This document shows, piece after piece, positions 13,116 to 26,036 of a stretch of 64,000 nucleotides of DNA (position 1 is the first letter of the stretch; each line of letters opens with the position of its first letter). A program made the translations under genes and the position numbers. The stretch is from Chamaea fasciata (Eukaryota > Chordata > Aves > Passeriformes > Sylviidae). The stretch spans positions 58,631,172-58,695,171 of the forward strand of contig JARCOQ010000002.1 of NCBI GenBank assembly GCA_029207755.1, written 5' to 3'. The notes beneath the pieces were generated by a model. The model searched no databases. It had not been told where the DNA came from and saw nothing but the letters and a program-made list of their open reading frames with translations.

Positions 13116-13166
<51 letters not shown>
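13116..13166. repeat. Poly(T) run, 51 bases
   Basis: Fifty-one uninterrupted T bases, the longest homopolymer in the window. It could be the poly(A) tail of a minus-strand retrocopy lying to its right, but I recognise no source transcript in 13167-13400. The length may also reflect polymerase slippage or sequencing error. Confidence 0.9.
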
Positions 13167-13168
<2 letters not shown>

Positions 13169-15799
13169 CTTGAGTTTTCAGAATATACAGAGGTCTGCAA
13201 GAAGACTCAATTGCTAACTATTTTGGAAATTAATACGTGGTAGCTGAGGAGAGGCATTAAATCTGTGTAAACTTACAAAGGTTCATAGCTAAAATGGGTT
13301 ACAAGAAGAAAGTGAAGGGCAAACATTTGTTGTCATTGAAGGACGCAAAGCTTTTGCGTAGTCACAAAGGTATCTAGGGATAGATAAATTCTTCCTTTAG
13401 ATCACATTCATACAGAAATCCTGCCTATCCTTTTGTGTGGACAAAGATTCAAATAAGGCAGTTGAGAGCAGGGAAGAACTTTATTTGGCATGCTTAATAA
13501 AATATGCAATGAAACACTAGTAAGTTGATATCTTACTGACTTACACCTGGTACAGGTATTTTTTATGTTTGAAAACGTAATAAAAATAGACTTATAATAT
13601 AGCCATATCAAAATGTCAGTATTTTATACTCCTTTTTCATAGATTTAAAAAACTGTTGTATGATAAAGTATGAAAAGCACATTTCCATAGAAAAACCTCT
13701 CACTTCAGAGCTACACCAAACATAGCTTTTCCTTTCAGAAGCTCTAAAAAGCTTTGTGCCTCACTACTGCATCCTGAGAGCCTATGAACTGCAGATTTGG
13801 GCAACTTCATTTCCGTTAGTGCACTGTATCTTGTATCATTGTCTTTAATTTGCAGTTTAGCATTTGCAGATTTCACTAAAGGAATCCAATTAACTTAGAT
13901 TTCTCTCCTTTTTGTTTTACTCTTTCTTCTCCTGCATAGTGAGAATTCAATTTTTCTTTGAATGTCATCCATGCAGTTAGCCTAGAGGACTACAAGCAAA
14001 CCAGATTTTCTTGTGTGGCATTAACCACCCTGCTGCTTTGGTATTCTATCCAAAATAAATGGGCATAGTGATCTTCAGTCAGTAATGCCAGGCTCAACAT
14101 AGCTTAGAAATTAAATTCCCCAGAAAATTTAATAAAATATGAAAAACATTTATCCCATTTTCAGTGGATAAATGCCATGTCCTGTAGTTAGTATTATACT
14201 ATAAAATCACACAATAGCATATTAATGAATAGGGCTATTCTTTGTTGTTACTTCTCACTCTTTAGAATTCTGTAATGCACATCATGGAAGTGTTCCTCTG
14301 GGATAAAACAGCAAAAAAATCTTCAATAAACTATGAACAACATTACAGTCTGAGAGACAAACACTTTCCTAAGAAAGTATTACTGGATATATTATAACAA
14401 AAATAAACAAAGGAGGAAATATTATTAAAAGTTTGCCTCTTTTTCCAGATGTGTCTTGTACTGCTTGGAATTAAACACCAGTAAATCTTTAATGAGGTAT
14501 GAACGAATATACCAATCACTTGAGAGTTATTGACACATCAATATCCATAGAATAGTATCTTATTAAACTATTGCAGTTCCTTTCCTGATAGGCATTATAT
14601 ATTCAGTATCAATAATACATGAGCATTTTTAATTCATTTCTGTTGTTACACCCTGTTCTTACTCCTGCAACAACATTATTAAAACTGATTTTATAAATAC
14701 AATTTTCTCAAGATACATGTGTTAAATGTGACTGGTACTGAAGGGTTGTAAATGTAGCTGGTTTAAAATTCCTAATTTATTACTGATAAATAATACATGG
14801 CTTAACAAACAGAATAACATTATACTTAAACTGTTCTTTCTACAAGATTGACCCAGAAGGAAGGAGAAAGCTTTTCTTTTACAAGCTTGACCTATATTTA
14901 TAAATTACTAATTTGCAAAGATCAAAGAGCTATGCAACTGTGAATGCTGATCTTTTCACTTTGACATCTGGCTTCTGAGAGTTCTCACTGCACTACAATC
15001 TACACCTTTCTTATGCTTCCACCTGTCAATTGCTGTTACACTGAAGTTGCGGTCCTAATATGATTCAGAGTACAGCATCCCCCTAAAGACAGGGAAAACT
15101 CAGTTTTCTCTGGCTTGTGTCTTCACCTGACTCAGTGTCCTTACAATTGTTTTCTATCAGACCAAGCACTGAAAGGTTTTGCTATGACATTGCCCTGCTG
15201 TCCTCCCGAGTCAATTGGACAAGCATATAAAGCAGCACTGCTTAGAAACGAGACAGCTTGGGAACTGCATTTTGTAAATGCAAATTTAAACCACTTGGCA
15301 GAATTTAAGGTTCTGCAAAACAACGGAGAATTGCGTCTATGTTCTGTACTGTTTGACTACACCCACGACCAAGTATATTTTCTTAATCACTTCATATTTT
15401 TACTTCATGAATGTCAGATCACTTTGCAGTGATTAATTGATATCTCGTGAGATCTGTGCCTAACAAGTAGAAGGTAAGTATCATTTCCTGAAATCACTGA
15501 TAAGGGCATAAAAACTTGGTGCTATGCTGTGATTACTTTATATAACCTCTCGTAGTCTCTGTCATGGCTGGATGACTTAAAAGATACCACTATGATTTTT
15601 CCAAAAGGCATTTTGTATTTCATATTTCTACAGACAATTTACTGCCCCTTCACTAATGTATTTTAAGTACAGCACTATTAATAAATGTGATCATGTTACT
15701 ACCAGTAATGATTTTGATAATGGTGACTTTTATATATTCATCTGGATTCTTGTTAACAGTTGGTTCTCTATTGAGCTCCAAATTTTGAACCTAGGACAA
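13167..15799. other. AT-rich unique DNA
   Basis: No repeat or gene was recognised. A 105-codon frame at 15115-15432 (plus) is followed at 15469-15478 by a good 5' splice-donor match (GAAGGTAAGT), but its stop codon lies before that site and its translation is unfamiliar. I do not call it an exon. Confidence 0.45.
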
Positions 15800-16350
15800 A
15801 AGGACTTTGCAAGGGTGGAAGGCAGTAGAAGTTCAAATCCAAGAGAAAGGACAGTGATCAGTGGATAGAAGTCCATCTGGATATTACCCATAAGTGCTGG
15901 CTGGGGGATGAAGAGATTGAGAGGAGAAGGACTTGGGGTACTGGTGTATAAAAAGCTGGACATGAGGCAAGTGGCAGGTTCACAGCCCAGAAAGTCAATG
16001 CCATCCTGGCCTGCATCAAAAGCAGTGTGACCAGCAGGATGAGGGAGGGGATTCTGCCTCATGACTACACTCTCTTGAGACCCCCACCTGGAGCATTGTG
16101 TCCAGGTTTGGGGTTCTCAGCACAGGAAAGGTGAGGATCTGTTTGGTCAGAGGGTTGGAGGTTGAGCGACTTGGGGCTTTTCAGCTTGGAGAAGGTTTCA
16201 GAGAGATTGTATAACAGCCCTTCAGTACTTGAAGGGGGCCTATGTGACAGATGGGGATAAATATTAGCAGCATTTTTTGTGGTAGTTGAAAATTTGAAGA
16301 TGAATCTGAGGTTATGAGTCTGAGTGATGCGCAGAGGGATGGTATAGTTG
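15800..16350 (+). mobile_element. CR1 LINE fragment with RT C-terminal remnant, broken
   Basis: The plus strand carries CR1 landmarks in the right order: GGCTGGGGGATGAAGAGATT, a diverged AAAGTCAATGCCATCCTGG (normally the AKKANGILAC peptide), GTGTGACCAGCAGGATGAGG (the SVASRT region), CCCCCACCTGGAGCATTGTG (the PHLEYC region), and CTTTTCAGCTTGGAGAAGG (the LFSLEK region). Stops and frameshifts interrupt the frame, so it is a pseudogene fragment. The normal CR1 3' terminus is absent. The homology fades around 16300 and is replaced by the GGGGA array, so the array or a deletion has replaced the end of the element. Confidence 0.8.
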
Positions 16351-16352
16351 AC

Positions 16353-16867
16353 AGGGAAGGGAGGGGAGGGGAGGGGAGGGGAGGGGAGGGGAGGGGAGGG
16401 GAGGGGAGGGGAGGGGAGGGGAGGGGAGGGGAGGGGAGGGGAGGGGAGGGGAGGGGAGGGGAGGGGAGGGGAGGGGAGGGGAGGGGAGGGAAGGGGAGGG
16501 GAGGGGAGGGGAGGGGAGGGAAGGGAAGGGAAGGGAAGGGAAGGGAAGGGAAGGGAAGGGAAGGGAAGGGAAGGGAAGGGAAGGGAAGGGAAGGGAAGGG
16601 AAGGGAAGGGAAGGGAAGGGAAGGGAAGGGAAGGGAAGGGAAGGGAAGGGAAGGGAAGGGAAGGGAAGGGAAGGGAAGGGAAGGGAAGGGAAGGGAAGGG
16701 AAGGGAAGGGAAGGGAAGGGAAGGGAAGGGAAGGGAAGGGAAGGGAAGGGAAGGGAAGGGAAGGGAAGGGAAGGGAAGGGAAGGGAAGGGAAGGGAAGGG
16801 AAGGGAAGGGAAGGGAAGGGAAGGGAAGGGAAGGGAAGGGAAGGGAAGGGAAGGGAAGGGAAGGGAA
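16353..16867. repeat. Polypurine pentanucleotide array (GGGGA)n then (GGGAA)n
   Basis: This is a 515-base array, all purine on the plus strand. From about 16359 to 16520 the unit is GGGGA (about 32 copies, with one GGGAA variant at 16491). From about 16519 to 16867 it is GGGAA (about 70 copies, with no variant that I see). With no stop codon in the unit, several frames on both strands stay open for 170-250 codons with 5-residue peptide periods (minus 16181-16945, plus 16314-17030 and 16348-16881). These are artefacts, not proteins. The GGGGA half can form G-quadruplexes, and the whole tract is a mirror-repeat polypurine run able to form triplex DNA. Confidence 0.97.
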
Positions 16868-19688
16868 ATTATTATTTTTGAGCCTAACCTTGGTGCTCTT
16901 TACAGCAACATATGTGATTGCTATATTATTTTTATTTCCTGACAAAGCACAATTTCATTTCTATTGTAGTACGCTCCACACTGAAAGCAAAAAAAAAACA
17001 AAAAGAAAAAAAAAGAAAGGAACTCCATAGGAAGTGAAAGTCACCTAGATATCACAACAATAAATTTAGTCAATATTATGTATTAGAGCATTAAGTATTT
17101 ATGACGTTAAGGGAAGATATAGAAAACCCTTGATAGTGATTCTCACTTAGTTTTTACAGTCTACATTCAATTCCTGTGCAATTGCACAGCTTAAAGGTTT
17201 CATTTTTTTATTTTTTTTTATTATTTTTTAGGACATTAAAACTATACCGTCTTTCCATAGTACCAGCCTAACTGGGTTTTCAATTACATTGTTTTATATC
17301 TAAAGTCATTTTTCCCATTTGAAAAATCCATAGTAAAAACAAATTATCTCTAGGAAACATTTATTTAATGATAAGATTTCACATTAGGAATGAAAACAAG
17401 ATGATTATATAACACATTAGCAAACTACCTGGTAGATTTAGTTGGTAAAACCTAGGCCTCACCTGTGTATGGAAACACAAAAAGTGCGATAATTTAACAG
17501 TGATACAAAGTTTTGGGTTTGACTGTATAGAATTTTATACAGACAAAACATATTGTATACCCAAGAGGAGAAAAAAATTAAAAATAGGAGAGAAAGGCTG
17601 AAGTTCTTCAGAGCCTTGCTTTGCCTCAATGCAAAAAATCTGTTACACTGGGTGCAGGCTCATGTCTGGAAATATAGAGCAGAAGACGTAAGCTGAGTTT
17701 GTTTAGTTTGGATGAAAGGAAGAGAAAATATAAAACCATATGTCTGTCAAAATCTGAACTAGTGAGTATAGATTCATGATGTAGATGTCAAAAGAGAAAC
17801 AAATTAAACCCTAGAAAACTTTATTTGTCTTCATTGGTTATTAAAGAAGACTCCAAATTTATACACTAAGATATACATTTGTACTTGGTAGATAACTAAA
17901 ATTCGGTAAGATGATTCCAGTGAGATGCACAGGATTTGAGCAAGTATGTATGTACTGATATATTAACACAGAGATGATAGGTGGGCTTGTGTTTGCAAGT
18001 GAGGTTACCTAAGGCAGACAACATACCAAAGGCTGGTCCTTCTCAGTACATCTCGTGCAGGGAGTGGTTGGGGGTGCACATATTGTACGGGAGAATGGAT
18101 AGAAAACAAAGATTACCTGGTAGTCATAATATTAATGCATGAGATGAGACTAAAGATTAAGACCTTGCTACAAACCAGAGGAAGAAGATGCTCAATTTTG
18201 CATTTTAAGTGAGTGCCTCAACTGCTAAGCTTTTGCAATATCCTCAAAAAAAGGAGGAAGAGGAACTTTTCAACTTGATGCACCATTTTGATGTGAAGGA
18301 TAACTAGGGCAAGTTGCACATAATGACACATGTATCTTATGAAAACAGATGATACTGTGTTTGTTGCTCACTCTGTGCATCTCCTGACCCATTCTGGACC
18401 AAAGCTGACTCGAATCTGCTCTACCTCAGTGCAATGAGGTGTATCAGGACCTGCAATGAAGCACCGATTCTGAGGCTTTTGGCCTGCAGCCTGGGTCTCA
18501 GCTGTTTGAGTAGCAATGATATGAAACAACATATATTCAGAGAGGCAAACAGATCTTTGGTTGGTTTTAAGACCTTTAAATGAAAAATAGAATGAAAAAC
18601 AGAAAGAAAAACAGATTGAAACTGGGAAGCATTCAGGCCGTGAAAATATTGCTGGACAAATAAAAGCCCCTTTGAGATCTCTCAGGGGGTTTTCTCAAAT
18701 TTGGCATTGTCCCCACCACTTATTCAGCACTGCATTCCACCCTGTTGTATAATGGCAGTGTAGAACAAGTTTAAATTCATTATCCATTGGATTAAAACAA
18801 ATAATACACAAAAAATTAGTGAACCAGACAATACTGTTGAATGTATTCATTGTAAGCACAATTGGCAGGCAGCTCACTGTACAATTGTATTTGGTAGCTC
18901 AAACGGAGAAAGGGGAGAAGCATTAACTCATGCTTTGATCTTTTCTTAGCCTCCAATTGTGAAAACCATTCCTCCTAGCTCTGATATTTTGAAGGATTAC
19001 GTCCTTCTCTTTTGTCACTTCAAAACTGACTTTCTCCTGGAAGGTTTGGACAAAGATTAGTTCTTGCTAAGAGAAAGTACATGTGTTTTGGGCATGCCAC
19101 TTTACTGCAGGAAAGATCTTGTTCTTGGCTTTTTCTCCCAGTAAAAAAGATCAGGCTCAGCTAAGTGAGCTCCAAGAGCTCTCATATGACTGCTGTGACT
19201 GCCCATATTTGATCTTCTGTCACTGTTTTCTTTTTGTTAGGTTCCTAGAAACATCAAGAGATTTAAAAGTACCCTAAACCAGATCAGAACACACCATGGA
19301 TTTTAAGAATCTTGGAACCATTAAATTGTACAGCTGCTCTCTTGCATAGTATGTACCCATACTGTGGTTATACACTTTTCCTGGTTTATTAAGCTCCTTT
19401 CCAGCTGGCTTCAATGCTACGCCAGTCTTCTGGTGCTTTTGGGATTCTTCTCGCCACCCACACATTCAAAAGCCTGTAAATAGTCTGTGGAGCAATAGGA
19501 GCTCTGGCCTTACAGTCCTCTTTGGACACAAACATAAAATAAATAACCCACTGCAACAGCAGGGTAAATATTTATTAGTCCTCTGTGGGAGTCATACTCA
19601 GCAAAGGGAAGAATATTTCAGTGAAACACTTCAGATCACACAGGCTTTGTTTTATTTCCTTTCTAATCTTATAAATAGGCAAACTCTT

Positions 19689-19732
19689 TTTTCTTTTTTT
19701 TTTTTTTTTTTCTTTTTCTTTTTTATTTTTTG
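19689..19732. repeat. T-rich low-complexity tract
   Basis: A T run with scattered C and A bases. The lysine-rich minus-strand frame across it (19575-19760) is an artefact. Confidence 0.8.
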
Positions 19733-22700
19733 TTATAGTCACACTATCACAGTTTGGCAAACATTGAGCTAACTTGAAGAAAGCTCAAGCTGCTCTTGAA
19801 ACATTCTCTTGGTCTAAAGTTTAGTTATTGTCTCACTTGTATAATCAAATGTCTGTCATTCAAGCCTCTCCCAGCCTCACTTATCTAATTAAAAATATGT
19901 CTCCTTTTGTTTTCACTTTGCTTGCATTAAGCTTCATGTAGTAGTTTGTTTGCTACATTTTCAATATACATGTCTTATTTCAAGTGTCTCCTTTATTCCC
20001 AGCAGCTGTCATAGTTTTCCTTTTCTTTCAGAGTAATATTTGTCTTATTTTAGTGATTTGTTTTCTTATTTCCAGTTGGTGTACCTAACTTTATTATTTT
20101 CCTATTCCCTCACGAGTTTTTTTTGTTATTTTGACTTCTTCTCCCCAGTTTTTACCTTATGCACTTATATAATTCTTCTGTTACTAGGTGCTTTCAACAG
20201 AAATTCTCTTTGCTTTCCTTATATTTTTTCGCCTGTGGGATTTACCTTATTGGTCTTGCCAAGTATTGACATTACCCTCACAATTTTTCTGTTTTATATG
20301 TTAGTTTCAATATTTATTTTGTCTTGTGTTTTTCCTCATGATAAATCCAATAAAGTCTCTGCTTCTCATATTAAAATGCATCTCTGCAGTAATATAAGAA
20401 GTTTACAATAATGACATGACAACTAGTACTTCAAACTCATTGCTCCTTTTCAACTCAAATGGTGACAATGTTAAAGGCTTCAGAGACAAAAGAGGAAAGT
20501 CTCTACCACAAAAATTCTGTCTTCTTTACTACTATTTTTAGGCACACCTCAAACCCCAGGTATTTCCAAGAGTGACATTCTTCTATGTCCCTACCTGGGG
20601 AAAAATGACCACTTTTCCCCATGAATTGATATAGAAGAAGGTCACAAAAAGGGGCTAAAGTGAGCATGTTCAGGGAGGAGTAGGAGCAGCTCTGCTAGAA
20701 ACTCGGAAATTCTCTCCTTGATGGCAGGTCCTTCTGCAGTATCCTCTCCTGTTGCCTCTATTCTCTTCCAGTGTTATAAGAATAGAATAGATGCCCTTCT
20801 TCACGAACAGTGTGGCAAGCTCTGTGGACATTGTTTTAACTGGAGGAAAGTATTTTATGTATTCTCATGATTACTACAGTTAAACCAATTCCATTAATTA
20901 GCTGCTAAAGCTCAATGAATAGTTCAGTTGTAGAGACATGTATCATGTATTGGGTCTGGTTGAGGTGTAGTTAGTTTTCTCCATAGCTAAACGCCATAGT
21001 GTGCAATATTTGCCTAACCTGTAGAGGAGGGATGGGATATTGTTTTTTTCTTTCTTTTAATTGTATCCCTACTGTTACCATTGCAAAATGGTGCTTACCT
21101 CTTTCACATTACATGCCTTGATGTGGCTAAGAAATAATTTCTCCTTTATATAACAGGCAAATGACCATATATGTTCTCCTTTCTTATTCTCTTTTTTCTT
21201 TTGTTATTCACTCTTCACTGTCATCTACTCCGGTTTGGGTTTTTTTTTTTTTCATTTTCGTTCTCTATTTTCAAAATGCAAATAGAAATCTCAATACTAT
21301 GGGAGGATTGTCAGACTGTTAGTAGGTTCAGAACTCTGCATCAATCAGGCAAAGTGTTCTACCTTTTCACAATGACTGAGGAGGTCACCAGCATATCTCC
21401 AGAGATCACGAGTTCCAAGAACATTTTAAATAACGAACTCTGCATTTGAGAAAAGGAGCTGTTACAAGCTGAAGAAGTATGATTTTATTTTTACTGGAGT
21501 TTGCAGCTGGAGGTTGTGAAGAAACCTGGTATTTGACGACAGTTCTTTTACATGAACTTTTTATTTACAGAGAGTAAAACTCTGAACATATTCAACTATG
21601 TCCTGTTCCATTTTGCATATATTTCTTTCAAAAGCAACTCCATTTTCATTTTGCAGGTGTCAGAAGGAAACATTCCTGGAAATATTCATAGTGTGTTTCA
21701 GAAAACAAGCCTGACTAAATTTTGCCGTAAGTCTCAACTGTGTACTTGTCATGCGAATTTTGAAATTCTAAAGGGGGCATGTTCAACTCATGCCTCTGTA
21801 TTCTCTCCTATTTAGGCTGCAGAATACTTCAACATATCATATAAAAAAGAGGGATTTATGCGCCTTACTGTTACTTTAAGTTAAGCTAAAGGATTCCAAT
21901 TTTGGTTTATACCACAAGAGGATGAAATGGTGGAACATATGTAATCTGAAATTACTATACTCTAAATGTGAAGAGGAAGGAAATGCCAAAATTAACAGAA
22001 TGTGAAACAGGATTCTGCAATCCATCACTACTTTCTTCTCAGCTGGAGGTGGGGTTGTTGAACAGATGGGTTGAGATTTCTGCAGCGAAAGGTGAAAGAA
22101 CCTGGGGAAACACAAAAGCAAAGCATGCTCCACTAAGGACATCTTGAGAGAAGATGGGCTGAGAAGGATTCTGCTATGCCACTCAAAACATCCAGTGAAG
22201 GAGTCTCTAGGACATTACCTTCTCATATTTTTCTATTTGGCACAAGGTACACAGTATCTGAGGAATGTCACAACAGAAGGCATTTTATCCCTTGGTGTAT
22301 CAAGTCTATCTACAAAGCAAAAGGAAAAGATGTCTGGTTTCCAGTATTTTAAGAAATTTTATCTCTGGTTTTGGCACATGACACACAGCCTTCACTCTGA
22401 TAGTAGATTTCTGTTTAGGCTGGATATAAGTAGGTCAACTAGATTTTATGAACCATGCCACAAGTTAAAAAGAAACTGTGTATGCAGAGAGCATAGAACA
22501 AGCTCACAAAAAAGTCTCAAGGTTTCTCTGTCAAGCTCAAGGATGGAATTTTTTTGCTGTTTTTTGCAAGCAACGTACCTTCAGAACTAGGGAAATTAAC
22601 AAGAAGTAACAGGACAAGGTTAACATAGAAAGACATTATAAAGAGAAAAACACCAGTTTCCACTTTTTTGGACAAATTGTTATAGTAGGTTTCATCTTTG

Positions 22701-24380
22701 ATTACATATATTACTATGTCTGGAATCAAAGATTATCCATAAAGCTGATTGGAAAATGCACCTTCCAGCCATACTGCTTTTGGCTTATCTAAATGTGACA
22801 TTCCGAGCTATGGCTCTGCATAATAAGGCAGAAAAGTACTTCTAGAATTTTATTACTTTGTTTCAGACAGATTAGTTTGACTAAAGAGTAAAATACCTAA
22901 TTATACACCATCTTGAACTTTACTGTTTGCACTTTTCAAGCATTGGGTATGTCTTTCCATCAGATGTTTAATATTTCTGGACATGAAAGAAACCTGAATA
23001 TATAAAGGCTTCCAAAAAAAAAGTGAATAATTATAAGGAGTGGAAGTTGGAAATGGGGAATTTAATATCACTTCTGTATTTTTTTCAGAATATGAAAGAG
23101 ACAAATGACAGCAAATGAAAGCTGTTTTTCTTGCTGGAGTGGTAACAATAGTCTCAGTGGATTCAGCAACTTGAAAACTCTGCAAAAGGAGAGTTCAAAA
23201 TCTGTGTATTGCAATATTTCAGATTAGACTATTCATTTCCTGCCTGAAAGTCAGTATTTCTATTTCACTCCTTGAAATGGAGTTACTTTCTGAATTCTAT
23301 CCATCTGATTAAGGATAGGATTTTTTCATCTATGTGAGTAACCAAATTACTTGTGAAAGCAAGAACATTATCTTCAGGTACTGGTGAGATTGGATATATG
23401 TTACTATTTGAACATCTCTAGAACCAATCCCATTACATAAAAATTGGAATTTGATTTAAGCATCTAATTTATTAATATAACATTGAACCAAGACTTTGGT
23501 TTATATTCCTAAGCCATGATTAATAAATCTGTCTAGTAAATCAGTCTTTTTTAAGAAATAAACTGAGTTTCATAAAATAGATCTTAATAACCAGAGTATA
23601 TGAAGTCCTGACTTATAAATCACAGATATGACTAAAAATCAGTCATATTGCTTGTAAATCAGCAATGCTACTTTAAAAAGTGCCATGCTTCTGAAAAAAA
23701 AGGTGAAAGATAAATGTTCCTTTCTTTATGTATGTATATTTAATTTAGGTATTTAAAATGAAAGCAATTACAAAGCTGCTTCTGAAATGGTTATTTGAAA
23801 AACACCACCTTAAAGCAATGATAGAGCAGAAGGGGAATTTTATTGGTATTCATAAATGTGCACCTTGCCATTTGTAACTGTCTTTGTACTCTCCCCTCTG
23901 CACAGGCTGCCTATCAGGGTTGTAGTGTGCTGTCAAGATTTCTGCAGGTCTGATGCTTGTTATTCTCCTGTTTAGTTTTTTCAAATATGCCCTTGCCAGT
24001 TTTAGTAGTGAGAGACAGACTGCTTTAATTTATTCTTTTCCAGATGCTATTTTAAAGGCTGGGGCTAAACCACAGTTCTCATATTCCAAGTTTGGGTGGA
24101 TGAAAAAAGTGAGATGAAGAGGTTAATTGATCCTTAAAAATATTGAAAGCAATATTTTTTTACTGTGTTCTTCAGCAAGTTGCTGCTTTTCTTGTTTAGT
24201 TGGAGCTTTTTTTTAATGATCCCATATTCTTCAGTCATTTACTGAAGGAATAAGTGAAATACCAACAGACTTTAGAGCTGATTTAAGTGTATATAAGAAA
24301 ATTCAGTCAATTCTTCCCTAAAGTACTTAAACATTTAGGTTTGGTACGATTTGGGTTGAATTCTTGGGTGATGGCTTTTT

Positions 24381-24410
24381 AAATTATTTATTTAAATAAT
24401 TTAAATTATT
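24381..24410. repeat. Nested AT palindromes
   Basis: A 10-bp stem (24381-24390 with 24393-24402, loop TT) overlaps a perfect 16-base palindrome, AATAATTTAAATTATT, at 24395-24410. Together they form a compact cruciform-prone A/T block. Confidence 0.75.
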
Positions 24411-25994
24411 GGATTTGTTTAATTGTTTGTTATTCAGTAAGAAAGATTTTCTTTTTCAGGTAGTAGGAATAAGTTTGTAAAGAAACATATAAAAGCATAA
24501 ACTGTAATTACTTCAAGTCCAAATTTTATTTAAGTATAATAATGAAAATGCTATCAACAATATATCTTTTAGTTCTTTACACTAGTTTTCAAACCTCAAA
24601 TATAATGAAAATCTTTCCATACACAGAAATAGAGACTTTCCTTCCTCCACAATTAAATCCATAACATTTCCTGCAAGGTAAAAAATGGATGAACTTTTAA
24701 TCTGAGTTGGGAAAGACTTACATTCCCATGCTCATTCATTCTGCACTTTTCCCATACTGGACCAACACCCTGACTGGAAGGATGCTAGAGGGAGTAACAG
24801 TGGGAAAAAATTACTTTTTTTTTTTTTTTTACCCTGGTATAATTTGCATAGGTATTAAAATATAATCTATGCAAGTTTTCAAATATATCGCCTAGCAAAA
24901 ATTAGATCTTTGTAACAAAGACGTATGATTTGTTTTGGCTTTCTCTTTCTCCCATTTAAACAAGATTTTTTGAATATATTTTCTTCTTTTGTATCCATTG
25001 TTCTCAAGAAATGTTCAAATTGATTGAGATTTTTTGCAAAAAAAACCCAAAACATTTTGCCTAAAGAAACCATGTTCTATCAAGGTTTACTTTAAATCAT
25101 ATTTCTTCCCACAAATTTCTCTTTCTTCCTTTCATGTCACTAAAAATAGAATATAAAAAAGTCTAATATTTTATTAGATTTCATATATGCTATTTATACA
25201 CAATTTTATCTCTTTTTTATTATTTTTTTTATTTTTAATTTTAATTTTTTTCTGAGAGACAGAGAAAAATACTAATAGCCAAGATCTCAGTTTACCCTGT
25301 CAGTCATCTGGGGCCTTTTGTGGACTGATTTGTCGGTGTAATGCTTTTCTGTAATTTTATTTTCCAAGAGAGCAGGTGCAAAGCTATCAACTGCTACCAA
25401 CTTTGAACTAAAGAAATGGAATTTAATAGACAAAATTTAACCATCTGTTTTTGTCTATTTAATGTGATGATATAGTCCTGTCACTCTGATAGTGACGGTG
25501 CAAGTATATAAAGAGATCCAAGTTTTTAAGAGAGTTTATTACCTCAAGAGAAACCTATACTGACAGAACAAGTCTTCCTCCTGTTTTCTGTGTTTCTGTT
25601 GCTATGGCACACACAACACCACAAACCTGTTCCTTTAAAATATCTCTGTGTGTGAATGATGCGTCCTTTGGGTTAATATGCTTACTATTTCTATGCCACA
25701 GTGGTCCCATCTAGAAAATGCAGATTATAAAAATATTTTTTTAATCTTCCCCCTCCCCAGTCTGTATTTCATACACCTTCTTTTTTCTGTGATTGTTTTT
25801 GGCAATATCCTTGTGGACAAATAAGTGTCTTGTCCACATCCCAGATATATTAAGTCTTATGCCTTATAAAGGGGATCCCAGGTCACAACTTCCTCTCCAG
25901 CATCTACAGGAGAAACAACAGAAATAATCTTATATTTTTGTTTAAACAACTTTTTTGTTATTTTAGTCAGAAATAATTTGTTATGATATGCTGC

Positions 25995-26036
25995 AATAAT
26001 GTCAGGGTCTTCTGAAATAATGTTAGGATCTGATGA
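25995..26036. repeat. 21-bp imperfect tandem duplication at LTR edge
   Basis: Copies at 25995-26015 and 26016-26036 match at 17 of 21 positions. Each has AATAATGT followed by AGG, so the putative LTR terminus (TGTTAGGATC) and its adjoining flank occur twice. It could be local slippage across the LTR/flank junction. Confidence 0.6.

Larger units (their letters stand above)
16868..25994. other. AT-rich unique DNA
   Basis: I recognise no gene here. The longest clean frame is 148 codons at 22144-22590 (plus); its translation has no domain I know and no splice context. There are T-rich tracts at 19689-19732 and 25210-25252 and an A/T palindrome cluster at 24381-24410. A weak CR1-like stretch near 17590-17720 is too diverged to call. 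Confidence 0.45.

Noticed and set aside
15115..15478. 105-codon frame followed by a good splice-donor match
   Set aside because: The frame stops at 15432, before the GAAGGTAAGT site, and the translation is unfamiliar. A non-coding exon cannot be excluded but is not supported.
16181..17030. Long open frames (177-254 codons) on both strands
   Set aside because: They are produced by the GGGGA/GGGAA array, whose unit contains no stop codon. The translations are 5-residue repeats.
17590..17720. Possible old CR1 (GAGTTTGTTTAGTTTGGATG resembles the RT LFSLEK region)
   Set aside because: The resemblance is limited to one short phrase and the flanks do not support it, so it was left out of the feature list.
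22144..22590. 148-codon plus-strand open frame
   Set aside because: The longest frame outside repeats, but no recognisable domain, no splice context and no codon-usage signal I can see. It fits a chance frame.
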